Part shown: in pieces, positions 27,883-36,598 of the stretch
How the letters are laid out: the number at the start of each line of letters is the position of its first letter
Numbering within the stretch: the first letter of the stretch is position 1
NCBI GenBank assembly: GCA_041391365.1
Contig: JAWKOC010000001.1
Span: 496,001-560,000, forward strand
Direction: 5' to 3'
From: JAGRAX01 sp041391365
Lineage (GTDB): Bacteria > Bdellovibrionota_G > JALEGL01 > JAGRMV01
DNA length: 64,000 nucleotides
Translations under genes and position numbers: made by a program
Notes under the pieces: generated by a model
Seen by the model: only the letters and a program-made list of their open reading frames with translations
Told to the model about the DNA's origin: nothing
Database searches by the model: none

Positions 27883-27932
27883 CGCCCTGTGCAATATTAG
27901 TTAGAGAATTATGAATGACATAGCACAGGGCG
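27883..27932. promoter_or_regulatory. Inverted repeat in a divergent promoter region
   Basis: CGCCCTGTGC (27883-27892) and GCACAGGGCG (27923-27932) form a perfect 10-base inverted repeat with a 30-base centre. The right arm lies inside the first codons of the plus-strand gene at 27911; the left arm lies just upstream of the zinc-ribbon gene. A spaced operator or an mRNA hairpin are both possible. Confidence 0.45.
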
Positions 27933-28393
27933 CACCCGATCGTAAAGATGATTCTGGATGGGTAGAGCGAGAAGGTTGGACAGAGGAGTGGAATCAGGTC
28001 AAGGATGCTCCCGAAGATCAGTTGGAGCGCAACAAACGATATGGGCAAGTTCGGCAATTTTTTGATGAGCCCAGCTATTATGCTCTACGTGTGTTTCTTC
28101 CCAAAAAAACACCCTCTCATCGTTTTGTGTACCAGTATGGGTTGTCCAAAACTCTTCCTCCCTACAAAGTAAAGGCCACCCTTGGCAGTCCTACCTTGGT
28201 CGCCATTTCTGGAAAATTGGAAGACCCTTCCTTGGAAAAGTTGTGTGGTCATGTCAATTCTTTCCCAGATCGATTTTCGATCGAATATCCCTTACCCTCA
28301 GAAGTAAAAGATATTGAAATCATTTATAAAAAAGATGATCCCTATGTGGTGGATGTTGTTGCGTACAAAGTGGGGTCATCGGACTCTGAATGA
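27911..28393 (+). CDS. Hypothetical protein
   Basis: A 160-residue soluble protein rich in charged and aromatic residues (WVEREGWTEEWNQVKDAPED). Its second half may form a beta-rich sandwich (YKVKATLGSPTLVAISGKLE). I do not recognise the family; a distant CS/Hsp20-like fold is conceivable but unsupported. No Shine-Dalgarno precedes ATG 27911. The stop overlaps the next start by four bases, so it is probably coupled to the SRPBCC gene. Confidence 0.55.
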   Translation: MNDIAQGAPDRKDDSGWVEREGWTEEWNQVKDAPEDQLERNKRYGQVRQFFDEPSYYALRVFLPKKTPSHRFVYQYGLSKTLPPYKVKATLGSPTLVAISGKLEDPSLEKLCGHVNSFPDRFSIEYPLPSEVKDIEIIYKKDDPYVVDVVAYKVGSSDSE

Positions 28394-28941
28394 AGATCGC
28401 GGTGAATTGGCTTCGTAAATCACTGGTTTTTGGATTTGGGCTGGTTTTTTTGGCCCTGATCATTGCGGCAGTGTTGCCCCCTAGTTTTGAAGTTGAGCGA
28501 TCTGTCATGATCGAGGCCCCTGTGATGACCGTTTATGATTCTGTGGCGAATTTTGATCGTTGGGAGAAATGGGGTCCTTGGTTTTTCATCGAACCTGATG
28601 CTACATTTCGTTACGAGGGAGAAATGGGCTATGTGGGTTCGAAGCACTTTTGGGATGGAAACTTGCTGGGAAAGGGCAGTGTGACCATGTTGGATGTCAA
28701 TCCTGGGGAGTCCCTTCGCATGTTGGTGCGTTTCGAAAAACCTTGGTCTTCGACCATGTTGGGAGAGTTCTTTTTTGAAAGTTTGGGCAAAGAAAAATGC
28801 AAGGTTACCTGGGTCAACGAGGGAGATTTATCCTATCCCATCATGAGAATTTTGGGCGTTTTTGCGAAAAAAAAATTTGAACATCAATTTGAACAAGGGC
28901 TACAAAACCTGAAAAAACTTCATGAACCCAGCTCCACATAG
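28390..28941 (+). CDS. SRPBCC-family (START-like) protein with N-terminal membrane anchor
   Basis: A 183-residue protein. Residues ~10-32 (LVFGFGLVFLALIIAAVLPP) form a membrane anchor or signal. The rest matches the polyketide-cyclase/SRPBCC helix-grip fold: VERSVMIEAPVMTVYDSVAN, DRWEKWGPW and a C-terminal long helix. Such domains bind hydrophobic ligands; the ligand here is unknown. It overlaps the preceding hypothetical gene by four bases. Confidence 0.78.
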   Translation: MKIAVNWLRKSLVFGFGLVFLALIIAAVLPPSFEVERSVMIEAPVMTVYDSVANFDRWEKWGPWFFIEPDATFRYEGEMGYVGSKHFWDGNLLGKGSVTMLDVNPGESLRMLVRFEKPWSSTMLGEFFFESLGKEKCKVTWVNEGDLSYPIMRILGVFAKKKFEHQFEQGLQNLKKLHEPSST

Positions 28942-28968
28942 ATCCATCAACTTGTGAGCAAGATTTTT

Positions 28969-29331
28969 TTATTTTCCAAGAATGAGTTTGATGCTCGCAA
29001 CCAGCATCATAACCCCAAAAGCTACCTTTAGATTTTTTGCAGGCACATGTTGGGCAATCAAAGCCCCCACCGCAACACCCACAAAAATACCCAATGCCAC
29101 CATCAGTGAACTTTTGATGGGTATGCTGTATTTGTTGTAGTATTGGAATGCACCCAACATTCCTACGGGCAGTAGCATAGCGATCAGAGAGATGCCTTGG
29201 GCTTCATGCTGGCTGTGGTGAAAAAAAATCACCAAGGCCGGAACCATAAGAATTCCACCGCCTACACCAAATATTCCGGAAAATACTCCGGTAACTGCTC
29301 CTAACACCAAGTATGCATAAAGCGAGTTCAT
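28969..29331 (-). CDS. TauE/SafE-family permease, half-size
   Basis: A 120-residue membrane protein starting MNSLYAYLVLGAVTGVFSGI. It carries the family motif GIFGVGGGILMVPALV and ends with a fourth hydrophobic helix. Full-length TauE/SafE transporters have two such repeats (about 250 residues), so this copy is one half and would have to dimerise. Start 29331 overlaps the stop of the upstream gene by four bases (ATGA). It is the last gene of the 2-oxoacid dehydrogenase operon direction. Confidence 0.8.
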   Translation of the reverse strand: MNSLYAYLVLGAVTGVFSGIFGVGGGILMVPALVIFFHHSQHEAQGISLIAMLLPVGMLGAFQYYNKYSIPIKSSLMVALGIFVGVAVGALIAQHVPAKNLKVAFGVMMLVASIKLILGK

Positions 29332-29809
29332 CGCGTAGGAAGCACTTTGGGCGCAATCCACGTCGATTTTACAGTCTTTTCAAAAGGACCGTAAAAAGAT
29401 CTGCAGGAAAGCGTATAAATCAAGGTGACATTGGGTGGAACAGAATCTTTGGTGTTGGGGTTGAGAAGTCCACACTGAAACTCATTCAAAAAGTTATAGG
29501 CACGAAGACCTTTTCGGGTTTCTCCCGGGCGCAAGGATTCACTCAAAAATGAGTAAAACTGCACGACAGGCTTTCCAAGCCATATCTCAACATTGATCCC
29601 ATAAATTTGTAGTTCGCGAGGCAGTAGATTTTCGACATCCACAGCGAGTTCCACATAGGGAAGGGGGTGAGTTTTGATGGTCAAGAACCTCTCATGCTGG
29701 CTTGCACAAGAGCGAATTTGAGTTTTTTTGCCAGCTTTCTGGAAAAATCTGTTTGCGAACAATCTCCGGCAGAATGTTCAGGGCAGGTGATAGGTTTTCG
29801 GACTTCCAT
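29328..29809 (-). CDS. Hypothetical protein, probably frameshifted near its N-terminus
   Basis: The best start is ATG 29809, with AAGGAG well placed upstream, reading MEVRKPITCPEHSAG. That frame stops at 29681. The downstream frame (to 29328) encodes the beta-rich body LTIKTHPLPYVELAVDVENL. One extra A in the A7 run at 29723-29729 would join them into about 160 residues. As written, the body could start only at a TTG at 29762 with no Shine-Dalgarno. The family is not recognised, so the frameshift is inferred from the ribosome site only. The stop overlaps the TauE/SafE start. Confidence 0.5.
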
Positions 29810-29829
29810 AGTGACACTCCTTAATGTGA

Positions 29830-30873
29830 TCATAGTTGAGAAAACGTCATGATGGACGAAACCTCAGGACGAAACAAAAACTGACTGTGGTCTATATCAT
29901 TCTCTGGGCCAGCTTCGCAAGCTACAATCAATCGTAGTTCAAATTGCCCAGATCCACTTCCTCGTAGAATGTAGGTTACTTTATTTATAGCCTTTTTTGA
30001 GTCTACAGAGTGGGGCAAAAGCTGATCGAAAACCAAGAAAGCATCGACAAGATCAGAAGCGAAGCGATCACCAAAACCAACAAATTCCTCGAAGGTGCAT
30101 TCAAGTTCTGTGGTCGTTTCAAAGGAGTGCTTGTCATGGGGTAAGGGACGGGTTGCAAAGTATTGCAAGTACATATGGTCAAATTGTCGCTGCGTATGCG
30201 TGCAGATCAATTGATATAAGTCTAAGAGATCAGAAACGTAATTTTCATGGGTCGCCAGAATGAGAAATTCAGAAATGAGCGTATGTCTTCCAACTTGGGT
30301 TTCAACAGCTCGAATCAAATAGGGGAAAGTTTGTTTTTGAAACCAACGACTATGTCTCAATGAAAAGTCCTGATGTTGATGATGGCCATCTTGACAGTGA
30401 AGAGAAAAATCTTCGAACATGGAATACACCTGTGAAGACTTTAGTTGCAAATGGGTCGCGAAAGGTTTGGAAAAGCATCCTATGAAACGCAAAACATTTT
30501 CCATACGATCCGCAAAAGGCAAATGAATCTGTAGGTTCTTTCCATCAAAAATGAGCTGGATCTGATCTTTGCTTCCCGTAGATTGAGGGGCGACGACAAA
30601 GGGAATTTTTTGTTTTGTAAGATCATGAAGTTTTGTTTTTAGATCTCTTATGGATTGTTCTTGATTTGTAGAATATCGATGATGATACCCAAAAGATCTG
30701 ATCCAGTGTTGATTCAATTCAGACAATGTTGATGTATTTTGGGTTGAAATTCGGGCTGAAATCATTTCTATCAAAGCCGTTGAATCAATGGCCGAAGAAA
30801 TTTTTTGAAAACAAGACCAAGCTTGTTCAAAGGAAGAAAAATCCTGGTCTGCAATGTAGGTAGATTCAGGCAT
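29830..30873 (-). CDS. Hypothetical protein of the 2-oxoacid dehydrogenase operon
   Basis: A 347-residue soluble protein starting MPESTYIADQDFSSFEQAW, rich in His and Gln, with no signal peptide. It begins one base after the E1 beta stop, so it must be co-transcribed with the dehydrogenase genes. I cannot assign a family. A role in the complex, or merely shared transcription, are both possible. Confidence 0.55.
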   Translation of the reverse strand: MPESTYIADQDFSSFEQAWSCFQKISSAIDSTALIEMISARISTQNTSTLSELNQHWIRSFGYHHRYSTNQEQSIRDLKTKLHDLTKQKIPFVVAPQSTGSKDQIQLIFDGKNLQIHLPFADRMENVLRFIGCFSKPFATHLQLKSSQVYSMFEDFSLHCQDGHHQHQDFSLRHSRWFQKQTFPYLIRAVETQVGRHTLISEFLILATHENYVSDLLDLYQLICTHTQRQFDHMYLQYFATRPLPHDKHSFETTTELECTFEEFVGFGDRFASDLVDAFLVFDQLLPHSVDSKKAINKVTYILRGSGSGQFELRLIVACEAGPENDIDHSQFLFRPEVSSIMTFSQL

Positions 30874-30874
30874 C

Positions 30875-31933
30875 TTATGCTTGCGTCTGACAAAGTTGTA
30901 TCATTGCGTCCTGTATCGATTTTTTTTGAGGCACTTGAACACTTTCCAACGTCCATGCCAATCCAATTCCAGGAGTGTTTGCACCGGCCAAAAGTTTGGG
31001 GGCTGCTTTGAGTGAATAGAAACAATGTTCGGAAATTTTTCGTAGAATGTGTTCTCCAAAGTTTGTCATTTCTGTGTCTTCGTTGACCACCAACACTCGA
31101 CCTGTTTTGTTCACAGAGTCATACAATGCTTGTTCATCAAGCGGAATCAAGGTTCGTACATCAATGACTTCAATGGAATAGCCATGCTGATCCAAACATT
31201 CTTTGGCCGCACTTACACACAAGGGCAGTGTTCTTCCGTAACTGATGACGGTAAGATCACGTCCTTCCACACAGGTCTTGGATTTTCCAAGAGGAATTTC
31301 AAAATCTTCAAGTTTGGGCCAATCAGGTTTCCATGACTTTCGATCTCCAACGGGAGCATCAATCATTGCAGACAATTGCTTTGAATCTTCTGGTTCTCCA
31401 GGAATTTTTTCTTCTCCTTGTGCGCGAATCAGGGCTTTGGGATACATGAACAGTACTGGATTTGGATCTTTGATCGCTGAAATCAAAAGTCCGTAAGTGT
31501 CTTTTGGATTTGAAGTCAACACAACTTTCATGCCTGGAATGTGTGTCGCAATGGAATCAAAGGAGTGGGAGTGATAAATAGAGCCGTGAATTCCTGTACC
31601 AACAGGGGTCATGATCACCATAGCCAATGGAAACTGTCCTGCACTTGTCCACAATGTGTTGCCTGCAATTTTTAACAAATCAATGGTATTGAAAATATAG
31701 TCACAAAACTGAATTTCTGCGACGGGTTTTTGGTCTGCCATGGCAAGACCAATGGCCATACCGATGATTCCTCGTTCGTCGAGAGGAGTGTTCCAGGCTT
31801 TCTCCAATCCCTGTGTGCAAGTAAATACACCTCCCAGCGGAGCTCCAACATCTTCTCCGAAAATATCCTGCACTCCAAGTTCGGTTTCTCCTTTGTGGAG
31901 TGCCATGCGTATGGCTTGGGCAATGGTTGCCAT
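30875..31933 (-). CDS. 2-oxoacid dehydrogenase E1 component, beta subunit
   Basis: A 352-residue transketolase-like subunit that pairs with E1 alpha to decarboxylate a 2-oxoacid on thiamine diphosphate. It shows EDVGAPLGGVFTCTQGL near residue 27, EIQFCDYIFNTIDLL near 74, a potassium/ThDP region in GTGIHGSIYHSHS, and a C-terminal transketolase domain with EVIDVRTLIPLDEQAL. The start overlaps the E1 alpha stop by one base (TGATG). Pyruvate and branched-chain versions cannot be told apart here. Confidence 0.88.
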   Translation of the reverse strand: MATIAQAIRMALHKGETELGVQDIFGEDVGAPLGGVFTCTQGLEKAWNTPLDERGIIGMAIGLAMADQKPVAEIQFCDYIFNTIDLLKIAGNTLWTSAGQFPLAMVIMTPVGTGIHGSIYHSHSFDSIATHIPGMKVVLTSNPKDTYGLLISAIKDPNPVLFMYPKALIRAQGEEKIPGEPEDSKQLSAMIDAPVGDRKSWKPDWPKLEDFEIPLGKSKTCVEGRDLTVISYGRTLPLCVSAAKECLDQHGYSIEVIDVRTLIPLDEQALYDSVNKTGRVLVVNEDTEMTNFGEHILRKISEHCFYSLKAAPKLLAGANTPGIGLAWTLESVQVPQKKSIQDAMIQLCQTQA

Positions 31934-32898
31934 CAGTGAGTCTCCTTGAAGGTGTGGTCAAAAATGGTTTCTCCTGAAGGGAAGGGTTCCTCTCGAACTT
32001 TTTTGAGATCTTCCAAAGCTTGTTCTTCGTATTCTTTTCGAATGGAATCACAATCTTCTTGTGCAAAAACTTGTTCTTTGATGAGCACCTGTTCAAAATC
32101 TGTAATGCAATCAATTTCATGGTCGACACGATTTCCACCGGAAGATGAAGAATGTCCATGCAATCGAGATACATAGGCTTCCAAGCAAAAAGGTTTGCGT
32201 TCCTTTCGAACATAATCCATGGCCTGCTCAATTTTTCGATAGGAGGCAATTGGATCATTTCCATTGACGGTTCCCCATTTGATGCCAAATCCTTCGGCCC
32301 GTTTTGCAATCACTTTGTCGCCATGTACTTGATCAAAAGGTGTAGAAATCCCAAACTGATTGTTCGTGACAATGATCAAGATGGGTAGTTCTTGTCCAGG
32401 TCGACTGCTCCAATTCAAACAGGTAGCAAAATCTCCCTCCGCCGCCAGCATCTCCCCTGTCACAATCGTAATGCCTTGGCCTCCGTGTTTTCGCTGAGCG
32501 TGAGCTGTTCCTATGGCAATCGAATACTGCACTTCAATGGGGGAACTCACAGGCATAACATTCCACTCTTTGATTGCGTAGTGGCTCACAAAGTTTCTGC
32601 CTTGAGAAAAAGGATCTGTTTTTCGATTGGCCATTTGTCGAATGCTGTCAATCATGGGTGAGCCCATGGCCAACAAGGATGCAGATGCACGATAATGAAA
32701 ATGACAATAGTCAAAATCTAGGCCTTGTCCTTTGCGAATCAAAAGCCCTAGAGGGACATTGAAAGCTTCTTCTCCCGGACCACCAATCCAAAAATACCCA
32801 TCTTCAGATTTGCTCATTTTGATGAGACGTTCTTCCAATACTCGCGCCTGTACCATCAAACGATAGATGTTTTCCAATTCTAGTTTTGTCAAACCCAT
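31933..32898 (-). CDS. 2-oxoacid dehydrogenase E1 component, alpha subunit
   Basis: A 321-residue ThDP-binding subunit. The ThDP motif runs from TGEMLAAEGDFATCLNW to VTNNQFGIST (about residues 148-190), with GE in place of the more common GDG start. The phosphorylation-loop region RLHGHSSSSGG is present. The N-terminal GGPGEEAFNVPLGLLIRKGQ is typical of this bacterial subgroup. It forms a heterotetramer with the beta subunit. It follows lpd with a three-base gap after the lpd stop. Confidence 0.88.
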   Translation of the reverse strand: MGLTKLELENIYRLMVQARVLEERLIKMSKSEDGYFWIGGPGEEAFNVPLGLLIRKGQGLDFDYCHFHYRASASLLAMGSPMIDSIRQMANRKTDPFSQGRNFVSHYAIKEWNVMPVSSPIEVQYSIAIGTAHAQRKHGGQGITIVTGEMLAAEGDFATCLNWSSRPGQELPILIIVTNNQFGISTPFDQVHGDKVIAKRAEGFGIKWGTVNGNDPIASYRKIEQAMDYVRKERKPFCLEAYVSRLHGHSSSSGGNRVDHEIDCITDFEQVLIKEQVFAQEDCDSIRKEYEEQALEDLKKVREEPFPSGETIFDHTFKETH

Positions 32899-32901
32899 CT
32901 T

Positions 32902-34367
32902 TTAGGTCCGGTTGGATGGTTGGATTTGATTTTTGTTGGAAGATGACTGAGTTTTTTTTCGAGGCGCAATATGAATGGGAAGACCCAGAGTCGTTTCTGC
33001 GGTTTCCATCATGATTTCTCCAAGGGTTGGATGAGGATGTACCGTAAGAGCAATATCATCAACAACCGCCCCCATTTCAATGGCCAAACTTGCTTCACTG
33101 ATCAAGTCGGAGGCATGTGCACCAATGATATGAACGCCCAATACTTTTCGTGACGATTTTTCAGCAATCATTTTGACAAATCCTTCACTGGAATTGGTCG
33201 ACAAAGCTCTTCCCAAAGCAACAAAGGGAAACTTTCCAGTGATGTAGTCAATGTTTTGTTCTTTGGCTTGCTCTTCACTGATTCCTACAGAGGCGACTTC
33301 GGGGTCTGTAAAGATCGCTCCGGGCATCGCGCGTACATCATAGAGAGTTTCATGTCCTGCGATGTTTTCTGCGGCAATGATTCCTTGTTTGGATGCGCGG
33401 TGAGCAAGAAGGGGACCTCCAGTAACGTCGCCGATTGCATAAATGTGTGAAACATTGGTTTGCATCTTGTCATTGACGGAAATCTTTCCTTTCTCTACGG
33501 TCACACCTGCTTTTTCAGCGCTGACAACATCTGCATAAGGTCTTCGCCCAACGGCGAGAAGAATCTTTCGCAAGAAATGGTTTTTGCTCCGTCTTTGGTT
33601 TCCACACTCAACTCAATTCCATGCGAGGTTTTTTTGTAGGAAGAGGCTTTGGAAGATAAGTACAAATCCAATCCTTTTTTCTTAGCAATTCTGCCCAGCT
33701 CTTTTGCAACTTCTTGATCCACACCTGGAAGCAACTGATCCGTCAACTCAATGATCGAGACTTTGGCCCCTAGTTTTTTGTAAAGCATGCCGATTTCTAA
33801 ACCGATCACGCCACCACCAATGACCGCAAGTGCATCAGGAACTTTTGTCCAATCCAATGCTTCCCTAGAATCAAATACAGACGTTCCATCGATGGCAAAC
33901 CCAGGAATCTCTATGGTTTTTGAACCGCACGCAATGACGGCTTGCTCAAATTCGATCAAATAGTTTTTTCCATTTCCCGTTTGAACTTCTACCGCATTGG
34001 AAGACACAAAATGCGCTTGGCCTTTAAAAATTTGTCCACCTGAGTTTTTTACCAATCCTGCAATGCCGCTGGTAAGTTTTTCGATCACAGATTTTTTCCA
34101 TGCTTGTGTTTTGGCAAGATCGATGGAAACTTCTTTGCAAGATAGTCCCATTTCAGAGGATGATTGCATGTTTTCATAGGTTTTGGCGGCATGGATCAAA
34201 GCCTTGGAGGGAATGCATCCCCAATTCAAACAAACACCTCCCATGTTATCTTTGTCAATCAGGGCAACTTGTTTTCCCAATTGCCCCAAGCGAATGGCAG
34301 CCACATATCCACCGGGACCGGCTCCAATGACAACAACTTGTTTAGAAATTTTTTCTGTTTGAACCAT
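32902..34367 (-). pseudogene. lpd: Dihydrolipoyl dehydrogenase (E3), frameshifted
   Basis: Two frames, 34367-~33566 and ~33573-32902, make one flavoprotein of about 488 residues. FAD-binding VVVIGAGPGGYVAAIRLGQL is at the N-terminus, the redox disulfide in GGVCLNWGCIPSKAL near residue 42, and NAD-binding ALAVIGGGVIGLEIG near 178. The dimer-interface HPHPTLGEIMMET lies near the C-terminus. One extra A at the A3 run 33566-33568 (minus strand) joins KTISCE to KILLAVGRRPYAD, the family sequence. E3 reoxidises the lipoyl arm of E2. Loss of this enzyme inside an intact operon is unlikely, so a sequencing indel is suspected. Confidence 0.9.
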
Positions 34368-34388
34368 GAGACATTCCTTTCCAAAAAA

Positions 34389-36539
34389 TTAGAGTAGAAG
34401 ACTTGCTGGAGTTTCAAGATAACTGATCAAAGCTTTGGTGAATTTGGCTCCCAAAGCACCATCTACGACACGATGATCAATCGACACTGACACATTGGCC
34501 ATTTGCCGTGCTACGATTTCACCATTGCGTACAACCGGACGTTCTTTGATGGCGTAAAAGCCCAGAATTCCAACCTGAGGATAGTTGATGATCGGTGTTG
34601 CGTAGGTGCCCGCCAATGTTCCCAAACTGGTGATGGTGAAGGTTCCACCTTGCAAATCGTTGGGAGAAAGTTTTCCTTCTTGCGCTTTTTTGGCAAGAGA
34701 TGAAATGTTTTGCGCAATTTCGAGCAGCCCCATTTGATCTGCATTATGAATAACAGGAACGACCAGGTCTTCATCTTTGGTCGCAACAGCAATGCCAATG
34801 TTATAATAATGTTTAACAACAATTTCACCTTGCTCTTCGTCCAAACTTGCATTGAGCATGGGGTACTGCTTCAATGCTGCACAAAGTGATTTTACCAAAA
34901 AGGGTAGATAGCTAAGTTTGATTCCCTGATCTTGGGCCAACTCTTTCAAGGCATTTCGTGCATCCACCAAACCTGTTGCATCCAACTCATCCATGTGGGA
35001 AAAATGCGCAGCATGATCGACGGATTTCCGCATATTTTGTGCAATTACTTTTCGAATTCCTTTGAGGGGAATTCGTTCTTCATGTTGAACCGTATTTTTT
35101 GAGGTTGATCCCGTGGATGACGATGATCCTGTGACATGTTGCTTAACATCTTCCAAGGTCACACGACCGTGATCTCCCGTTGCACGAACTTCGTTCAAAT
35201 CAATTCCCTTTTCTCTGGCCAATTTGCGTGTGTAGGGGGAGGCCAGAATAGAGGACGCATCCGCAGGGGAATGCCCGTTGACCATGGGTTGAATGGGAGA
35301 GGAAAAAACAGGTTTCACATCTTTGGGTGCAGAAGATGACGCTGGCGCAGATACGCGCTCAGTTTGATTTTTTTCTGAAGTGGTTTGAGAAGAATCACTG
35401 GATCCTGTTTGAATCAGTGCAAGTGGTGCTCCAACTTTTACGTTTTCGCCAGAGGCACCAAACGTTTTTTCAATGACTCCTTTTTTGGGTGAAGCAATTT
35501 CTACCGTGGCCTTGTCGGTCATGACTTCTACAATGGGCTGATCTTCCTCCACGGAATCGCCTTGGCCTACCAGCCATTGTACGATTTCTCCCTCTGATAC
35601 GCCTTCTCCAATGTCCGGTAATTTGAACTCATACGCCATGCAACAGTTCCCTTCTGATTGTGTGTTTCGAGATCGAATCATGGAAGAAATATAATATTCT
35701 CCAGCACGATACGAACTACGTACCAATGGCCCTGAGGCCACATACGAAAAGCCATAGCTTACTGCCAGGTCTTTCCATTCTTCAAACTTTTTTGGTGAAA
35801 TAAATTCGATCACTTTGTGATGCTTTTGACTGGGTTGAAGATATTGACCGATGGTCAAAAAATCTACCCCCGCACTTCGTAAATCCTGAAAAGCTTCTTT
35901 GAGTTCTTGTTCTGTTTCGCCTAGACCTACCATGATGGAAGATTTCGTATACTGAGTCGGATTTTTTGCTTTGCAGTACGAGAGAACATTCAGAGATTTT
36001 TTGTATCCAGATCGTTGATCTCGAATGGATCGAGTCAATCGCTCTACAACTTCTATGTTGTGAGCCAACACTTCTGGACGGGATTCCAAGAGTCGATCGA
36101 GCGCGGATGGATCTGCATTGAAGTCTGGAATGAGTGCTTCTACCAATACTCCCGGACATTTTTCATGAATCACTTGGATGGTTTTTGCAAAATGAGATGA
36201 TCCGAAATCAGGTAAGTCATCTCGATCCACGGAAGTCAGGACTACATACTCAAGACCCATCAGTGCAACCGTTTGGGCTGACTTTTCAGGTTCATTTTCG
36301 TCGGGAGGAAGAGACGGGATCCCACTTTTTACCGCACAAAATCGACATCCACGTGTGCAGGTATCTCCCATGAGCATGAGGGTCGCTGTACCGCCTGACC
36401 AGCATTCTGCAATGTTTGGGCATTTGGCTTCTTCACATACGGTGTGAAGATTGCGGGATCGGAGCATCGACGAAATTTCTTTGTATTTTTCCCCGGAAGG
36501 AAGTCGAACTTTGATCCAGTCTGGTTTGGCTTGTCTCAC
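34389..36539 (-). CDS. lipA: Lipoyl synthase fused in frame to 2-oxoacid dehydrogenase E2
   Basis: A single 716-codon frame. Residues 1-300 are a complete radical-SAM lipoyl synthase: auxiliary cluster CEEAKCPNIAEC, radical-SAM CTRGCRFCAV, C-terminal RSSY. Residues 301-716 are a complete E2 acyltransferase: MAYEFKLPDIGEGVSEGEIV, lipoyl lysine in VMTDKATVEI, E1/E3-binding domain with SPYTRKLAREKGIDLNEV, and active-site SIDHRVVDGA. No stop lies between them. The E2 ATG (35639) has an AGAAGGGA site, so separate E2 may also be made. LipA inserts sulphur into the octanoyl group on exactly such lipoyl domains. GTG 36539 is the start; a stop lies nine bases upstream. Confidence 0.85.
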   Translation of the reverse strand: MRQAKPDWIKVRLPSGEKYKEISSMLRSRNLHTVCEEAKCPNIAECWSGGTATLMLMGDTCTRGCRFCAVKSGIPSLPPDENEPEKSAQTVALMGLEYVVLTSVDRDDLPDFGSSHFAKTIQVIHEKCPGVLVEALIPDFNADPSALDRLLESRPEVLAHNIEVVERLTRSIRDQRSGYKKSLNVLSYCKAKNPTQYTKSSIMVGLGETEQELKEAFQDLRSAGVDFLTIGQYLQPSQKHHKVIEFISPKKFEEWKDLAVSYGFSYVASGPLVRSSYRAGEYYISSMIRSRNTQSEGNCCMAYEFKLPDIGEGVSEGEIVQWLVGQGDSVEEDQPIVEVMTDKATVEIASPKKGVIEKTFGASGENVKVGAPLALIQTGSSDSSQTTSEKNQTERVSAPASSSAPKDVKPVFSSPIQPMVNGHSPADASSILASPYTRKLAREKGIDLNEVRATGDHGRVTLEDVKQHVTGSSSSTGSTSKNTVQHEERIPLKGIRKVIAQNMRKSVDHAAHFSHMDELDATGLVDARNALKELAQDQGIKLSYLPFLVKSLCAALKQYPMLNASLDEEQGEIVVKHYYNIGIAVATKDEDLVVPVIHNADQMGLLEIAQNISSLAKKAQEGKLSPNDLQGGTFTITSLGTLAGTYATPIINYPQVGILGFYAIKERPVVRNGEIVARQMANVSVSIDHRVVDGALGAKFTKALISYLETPASLLL

Positions 36540-36548
36540 GGCAGACTA

Positions 36549-36577
36549 TATATATACCTGAGTGAGAGTCCTCGCAA
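36549..36577 (-). promoter_or_regulatory. Candidate promoter for the lipA-E2 operon
   Basis: On the minus strand TTGCGA (36577-36572) and TATATA (36554-36549) are separated by 17 bases. Transcription would begin within a few bases of the GTG start at 36539, which also lacks a Shine-Dalgarno. A nearly leaderless message is therefore possible. The AT-rich -10 region could also be chance. Confidence 0.4.
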
Positions 36578-36598
36578 GTTGATCAAGGAGAAAGGAGG

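Noticed and set aside
31701..32309. 202-codon minus-strand frame across the E1 alpha/beta junction
   Set aside because: It is an alternative frame of E1 alpha and E1 beta; both have intact ThDP motifs in the other frames.
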